This document shows, one piece after another, positions 60,565-64,000 of a stretch of DNA of 64,000 nt. A program made the position numbers and the translations under genes. Source of the DNA: Siphonodentalium dalli (taxonomy: Eukaryota > Mollusca > Scaphopoda > Gadilida > Siphonodentaliidae). The notes under the pieces were generated by a model. That model worked only from the letters and a program-made list of their open reading frames with translations, was not told the origin of the DNA and did not search any database. The stretch lies in the NCBI GenBank assembly GCA_032622095.1, contig CP136063.1, positions 276,079,426 through 276,143,425 of the forward strand, in the 5' to 3' direction. Position 1 is the stretch's first letter. Each line of letters begins with the position of its first letter.

Positions 60565-60689
60565 CTGAAATACACAAGAAAGTTTATACTATAAATACAT
60601 AATCTAAATTATTCTGATATAATGCCTAATATATTCCTTACATAAATTATAAATACCCAATCCTACTTGGCAGAATATCAAGCCTGAGT

Positions 60690-61135
60690 TTAGTGTGTCT
60701 GCCATTTGCAGAATGAGGTCCCCAGAGGGTGAATTTAGTGTTGCTACCCCGCATAGCGGCTAGCATCGCTAAATTCACCGTCTGGGGACCTCATTCTGCT
60801 TAGGCCTAATCTTCTCTGGAAAGTTTCTTCATTATCAAATTTCTACAGAAACTTCTTCACATAGATTCTATTACTTTTTTAATTTAGTTTCTCTATATCC
60901 CCAAATTGGTAGACGATACATTGAATAATCAAGGTTCCCAATGGGTGTACATCACAATATTCACCATTTGGGAACTTCAATCTGAGTCTGTGTCTCTCAT
61001 AGCAGATGAGGCCATGCAGAATGAGGTCCACAGAGGGTGAATTTAGTGATGCTAGCCTGTTGTGGGGGGTAGCATCACTAAATTCACCCTCTGGGGACCT
61101 CACTCTGCAAATGACAGGCACACTAAACTCAGGCT
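60690..61135. repeat. Two 'GAATGAGG' MITEs
   Basis: Copies at about 60690-60810 and 61018-61135, both with 'gtgaatttagtg' and mirrored 'taaattcacc' arms and 'tgccatttgc' / 'aaatgacaggcacac' ends. The segment between them (60811-61017) is AT-rich and unassigned. Confidence 0.8.
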
Positions 61136-61180
61136 TGTTCCCGGAGGGAATTACTCAAGCTGAATTTAGAAGAAAGTGTT

Positions 61181-62504
61181 GTTAACTTACTGAAAGGCGT
61201 ATGTGCTTCCATGTTTGTTATTAACTTACTGAAAGGCGTATGTACTTCCATGTTTGTTGTTAACTTACTGAAAGGCGTATGTGCTTCCATGTTTGTTGTT
61301 AACTTACTGAAAGGCGTATGTGCTTCCATGTTTGTTGTTAACTTCTGAAAGGCGTATGTGCTTCCATGTTTGTTGTTAACTTACTGAAAGGCGTATGTGC
61401 TTCCATGTTTGTTGTTAACTTACTGAAAGGCGTATGTGCTTCCATGTTTGTTGTTAACTTACTGAAAGGCGTATGTGCTTCCATGTTTGTTATTAACTTA
61501 CTGAAAGGCGTATGTGCTTCCATGTTTGTTGTTAACTTACTGAAAGGCGTATGTGCTTCCATGTTTGTTGTTAACTTACTGAAAGGCGTATGTGCTTCCA
61601 TGTTTGTTATTAACTTACTGAAAGGCGTATGTACTTCCATGTTTGTTGTTAACTTACTGAAAGGCGTATGTGCTTCCATGTTTGTTGTTAACTTACTGAA
61701 AGGCGTATGTGCTTCCATGTTTGTTGTTAACTTACTGAAAGGCGTATGTGCTTCCATGTTTGTTATTAACTTACTGAAAGGCGTATGTACTTCCATGTTT
61801 GTTGTTAACTTACTGAAAGGCGTATGTGCTTCCATGTTTGTTGTTAACTTACTGAAAGGCGTATGTGCTTCCATGTTTGTTGTTAACTTACTGAAAGGCG
61901 TATGTGCTTCCATGTTTGTTGTTAACTTACTGAAAGGCGTATGTGCTTCCATGTTTGTTGTTAACTTCCTGAAAGGCGTATGTGCTTCCATGTTTGTTGT
62001 TAACTTACTGAAAGGCGTATGTGCTTCCATGTTTGTTGTTAACTTACTGAAAAGTGTATGTGCTTCCATGTTTGTTGTTAACTTACTGAAAGGCGTATGT
62101 GCTTCCATGTTTGTTGTTAACTTACTGAAGGCGTATGTGCTTCCATGTTTGTTGTTAACTTCCTGAAAAGCGTATGTGCTTCCATGTTTGTTGTTAACTT
62201 ACTGAAAGGCGTATGTGCTTCCATGTTTGTTGTTAACTTACTGAAAAGTGTATGTGCTTCCATGTTTGTTGTTAACTTACTGAAAGGCGTATGTGCTTCC
62301 ATGTTTGTTGTTAACTTACTGAAAGGCGTATGTGCTTCCATGTTTGTTGTTAACTTACTGAAAGGCATATGTGCTTCCATGTTTGTTGTTAACTTACTGA
62401 AAAGCGTATGTGCTTCCATGTTTGTTGTTAACTTACTGAAAGGCGTATGTGCTTCCATGTTTGTTGTTAACTTACTGAAAGGCGTATGTGCTTCCATGTT
62501 TGTT
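61181..62504. repeat. 39-bp array of 34 copies of a PARP exon end plus its 5' splice site
   Basis: On the minus strand the unit is the last 26 nt of the exon at 62515-62627 (AAACATGGAAGCACATACGC plus CTTTCA) followed by the first 13 nt of the intron (GTAAGTTAACAAC). Spacing is 39 bp throughout except two single-base deletions (about 61342 and 62129), so 34 extra copies lie downstream of the real one. Three lack the GT (about 61341, 61967, 62160); 31 keep GTAAGTTAA. Other variants are few ('ggcg' to 'agtg' or 'agcg', 'gtt' to 'att', 'gtgc' to 'gtac'), implying recent expansion. It opens long repeat frames on both strands, regarded as artefacts. Confidence 0.97.
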
Positions 62505-62514
62505 GTTAACTTAC

Positions 62515-62627
62515 TGAAAGGCGTATGTGCTTCCATGTTTTGCTTTGGCTGCTCGGAATGCTGCTTCTTTGGCAGGTGGACTTGACAGCAATACGAACTG
62601 ATGAGTCGTGTGCATAAAGTTCAGCCT
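62515..62627 (-). CDS. PARP6/8-like exon ending in the catalytic His codon
   Basis: A 113-nt exon with acceptor tatcttacag above 62627 and donor CA|GTAAGT at 62514. It encodes RLNFMHTTHQFVLLSSPPAK, then EAAFRAAKAKHGSTYAF, and ends with CA of the His codon. The family form is LKFM.T.HQF.LL.SPP.KE..FR.AKK..GS.FAFHGS. Its last 26 nt are the source of the 39-bp array that directly follows. If this donor is skipped, the next in-frame codons are CAG TAA, a stop, so only this first donor gives enzyme. Confidence 0.97.
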
Positions 62628-62754
62628 CTGTAAGATAGAAACAGAACTGCACTCGGATCAGCCTAGAAAGCAACCTTTTTTGTTCGTTCTGGGGAGAAGT
62701 GACTTCTCTCTTGTATACCGGTGTGCTATGACATCCCCCTGCACATCTTTACCT

Positions 62755-62857
62755 ACAGTAATGCCCTAAATAATCGACTCCTTAACCACAGCAGAATTAT
62801 GGGTAACTTTTCAGATTTAGTCGGAAAGATGGCTTGTTGCCATTCATCGGAAAGCTC
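62755..62857. repeat. Truncated TA-type MITE ('AATGCCCT' family)
   Basis: TACAGTAATGCCCTAAATAA end, then 'ccacagcagaattatgggta' and 'ggcttgttgccattcat'. The right half is missing. Confidence 0.85.
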
Positions 62858-62992
62858 GCAGTGATGTGTACCTATACACGCAAACTACAAAGTGAATTTC
62901 TGAAATCAGCAGCTTATCAATGGTCGTTAATATCACTTTAAGAACTTGCTTTCCACATTGGAATCCTATTGAAGTATATGGTTGTTCCAGGA

Positions 62993-63259
62993 GTAACCCT
63001 TTCATGATGGGAGCTGCGCTGGTGCAGCATTAAAGGTCATGTGCCAGAGCATTCTCTTATATATGTGCATCTCCCATAGGGAGCCTCGCATATATAAGAA
63101 AATGCACAGGCTTACAAGGTCAAGGCAAATATTGTTAGGCCAACCAATGCATTCTCTTATATATGCAAGGCTCCCTATGGGAGACTCGCATATATAAGAG
63201 AATGCATTGGCACAGGGTTTTTGCAAAATTTCAGGAAGCTCCAGTCATGGAAGAGTTAA
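62993..63259. mobile_element. TTAA-type MITE with two hairpins
   Basis: The left end is gtaaCCCTTTCATGATGGG (TTAA mutated) and the right end is CCAGTCATGGAAGAGTTAA. The hairpins are at about 63048-63112 and 63146-63212, with 'ctcccataggga' cores. It lies in a PARP intron, 64 bp from the exon at 63323-63371. Confidence 0.9.
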
Positions 63260-63322
63260 GAGTTGCATATAATAATGAGGCAAATATATTTAATTTGACG
63301 AGGAAATACAGCAATAACTCAC

Positions 63323-63371
63323 CCTCTCTGGTTGTAGCTTTACGATGTGTGATCTGTTACTGGTAATTATC
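63323..63371 (-). CDS. PARP6/8-like exon (SNRSHIVKL)
   Basis: A 49-nt exon with acceptor ttttcacag above 63371 and donor AGG|GTGAGT. It encodes IITSNRSHIVKLQPER. PARP6/8 have WIISSNRSHIVKLP at the start of the catalytic domain. Its first base completes a codon begun in an exon beyond the window. The seven exons found add up to 194 residues plus stop. Confidence 0.93.
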
Positions 63372-63396
63372 CTGTGAAAAGAGAGAAAAATCATTA

Positions 63397-63768
63397 ATAA
63401 ACTAGAGGTGAGACTGTCCCAACAGAACTAAATTTACCCCCGCAGTGCACAATATAAACTAGAGGTTAGACTGTCCCAACAGAACTAAATTTACCTCCGC
63501 AGTGCACAATATAAACTAGTGGTTAGACTGTCCCCTGTGACAATGATACTGAGGATACCCCCACAGTGCACATGATATAAACTAGAGTTGAGACTGTACC
63601 AATGCGACTCAGAATACCCCCGCAGTGCACATGATATAAACTAGTGGTGAGACTGTCCCAATGGTACTAAGGATACCCCCGCAGTGCACATGTGATATAA
63701 GCTAGAGGTGAAACTGTCCCTCCTAATGGGATAAAGGATACCCCCCCCCCCACAGTGCAGTTGGGCTA
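63397..63768. repeat. About 60-bp tandem repeat, 6 units
   Basis: Unit: 'ataaactagaggtgagactg', 'tcccaa', a variable part, then 'tacccccgcagtgcaca'. Six copies of 57-66 bp with growing divergence to the right. The remaining 63769-64000 shows nothing recognisable. Confidence 0.9.
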
Positions 63769-64000
63769 AATTAAGGACAGCCATATTAACACATTTGTCT
63801 TTTGAAACAAAATCACATGAACTACAAGCTTGGACTAAATTATGCATGTCGTGTTCTAAGTTGAACAAGAGTACGCCGTCGGGCGTGGCATAATACGCCC
63901 ATTTCTGGAGTAGAGTGGGGCATGCAGACAGAACCAATATTTGAACTTGATCTGTATACCAAATTTGGTTCAGTTCACTCGATTCAATCTAAAGTTATCA

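Noticed and set aside
61338-62166. Long open frames on both strands in the 39-bp array (repeats of MEAHTPFSKLTTN or MFVVNLLKGVCAS)
   Set aside because: A unit length divisible by three with no stop in one frame per strand opens long frames automatically. The array lies in a PARP intron and the exon frame itself has a stop in every unit.
61181-62504. CRISPR-like regular array
   Set aside because: There are no spacers, the unit is continuous and derived from an exon/intron boundary, and the DNA is animal.
61181-62504. Recursive-splicing (ratchet) sites, since each unit reads CTTTCAGTAAGT
   Set aside because: A ratchet site needs AG directly followed by GT. Here the AG and GT share one G, and 39 nt leaves too little room for a branch point and a pyrimidine tract.

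Overview
The window is eukaryotic, intron-rich, AT-rich nuclear DNA from an invertebrate animal. The two recognisable multi-exon genes are animal genes: HSDL2-like and PARP6/PARP8-like. Transposon debris fills most of the rest. Dispersed repeats of the 'CCAAGATGGCNGC' and 'agttgagctaaaa' kind suggest a marine invertebrate, possibly a mollusc. That placement is an impression and was not tested.

Left part (1-10,100): two internal exons of an HSDL2-like short-chain dehydrogenase lie on the minus strand (8659-8822, then 3349-3562). They are separated and flanked by two hAT-type elements with 8-bp target duplications (288-1373, 6713-8628), TA-type and TTAA-type MITEs, a 25-copy 20-bp array in which almost every unit carries an AP-1 motif, and a tandem block of 'AAGATGGC' repeats. 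Exon 1 and the downstream exons of this gene were not found.

Middle (10,100-42,350): one apparently intronless plus-strand gene for an unidentified acidic/coiled-coil protein (18834-19349). Around it are long inverted-repeat elements, a tRNA-like pol III promoter (about 16150-16222), and many piggyBac-like TTAA MITEs, several of which carry the same 69-bp hairpin. From 31,910 to 42,345 there is an array of four units with matching inverted termini: two short units and two of about 5 kb. The long units contain a repeated fold of about 80 nt whose stems show compensatory changes between copies.

Right part (42,381-63,371, minus strand): seven exons spliced in phase encode the C-terminal ADP-ribosyltransferase domain of a PARP6/8-type enzyme, through to its stop codon. 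Upstream exons lie beyond the window. The introns hold a 6.9-kb fold-back element with a nested pogo/Tigger-like insertion, a segmental duplication, and TTAA MITEs, one of which has its empty site preserved in the duplicate.

The most striking structure is the 39-bp array at 61181-62504. Its unit is exactly the last 26 nt of a PARP exon plus the first 13 nt of the next intron. The array therefore places 34 extra copies of the exon's own 5' splice site (31 with an intact GT) in that intron. The same intron also carries a decoy copy of the next exon's 3' splice site.
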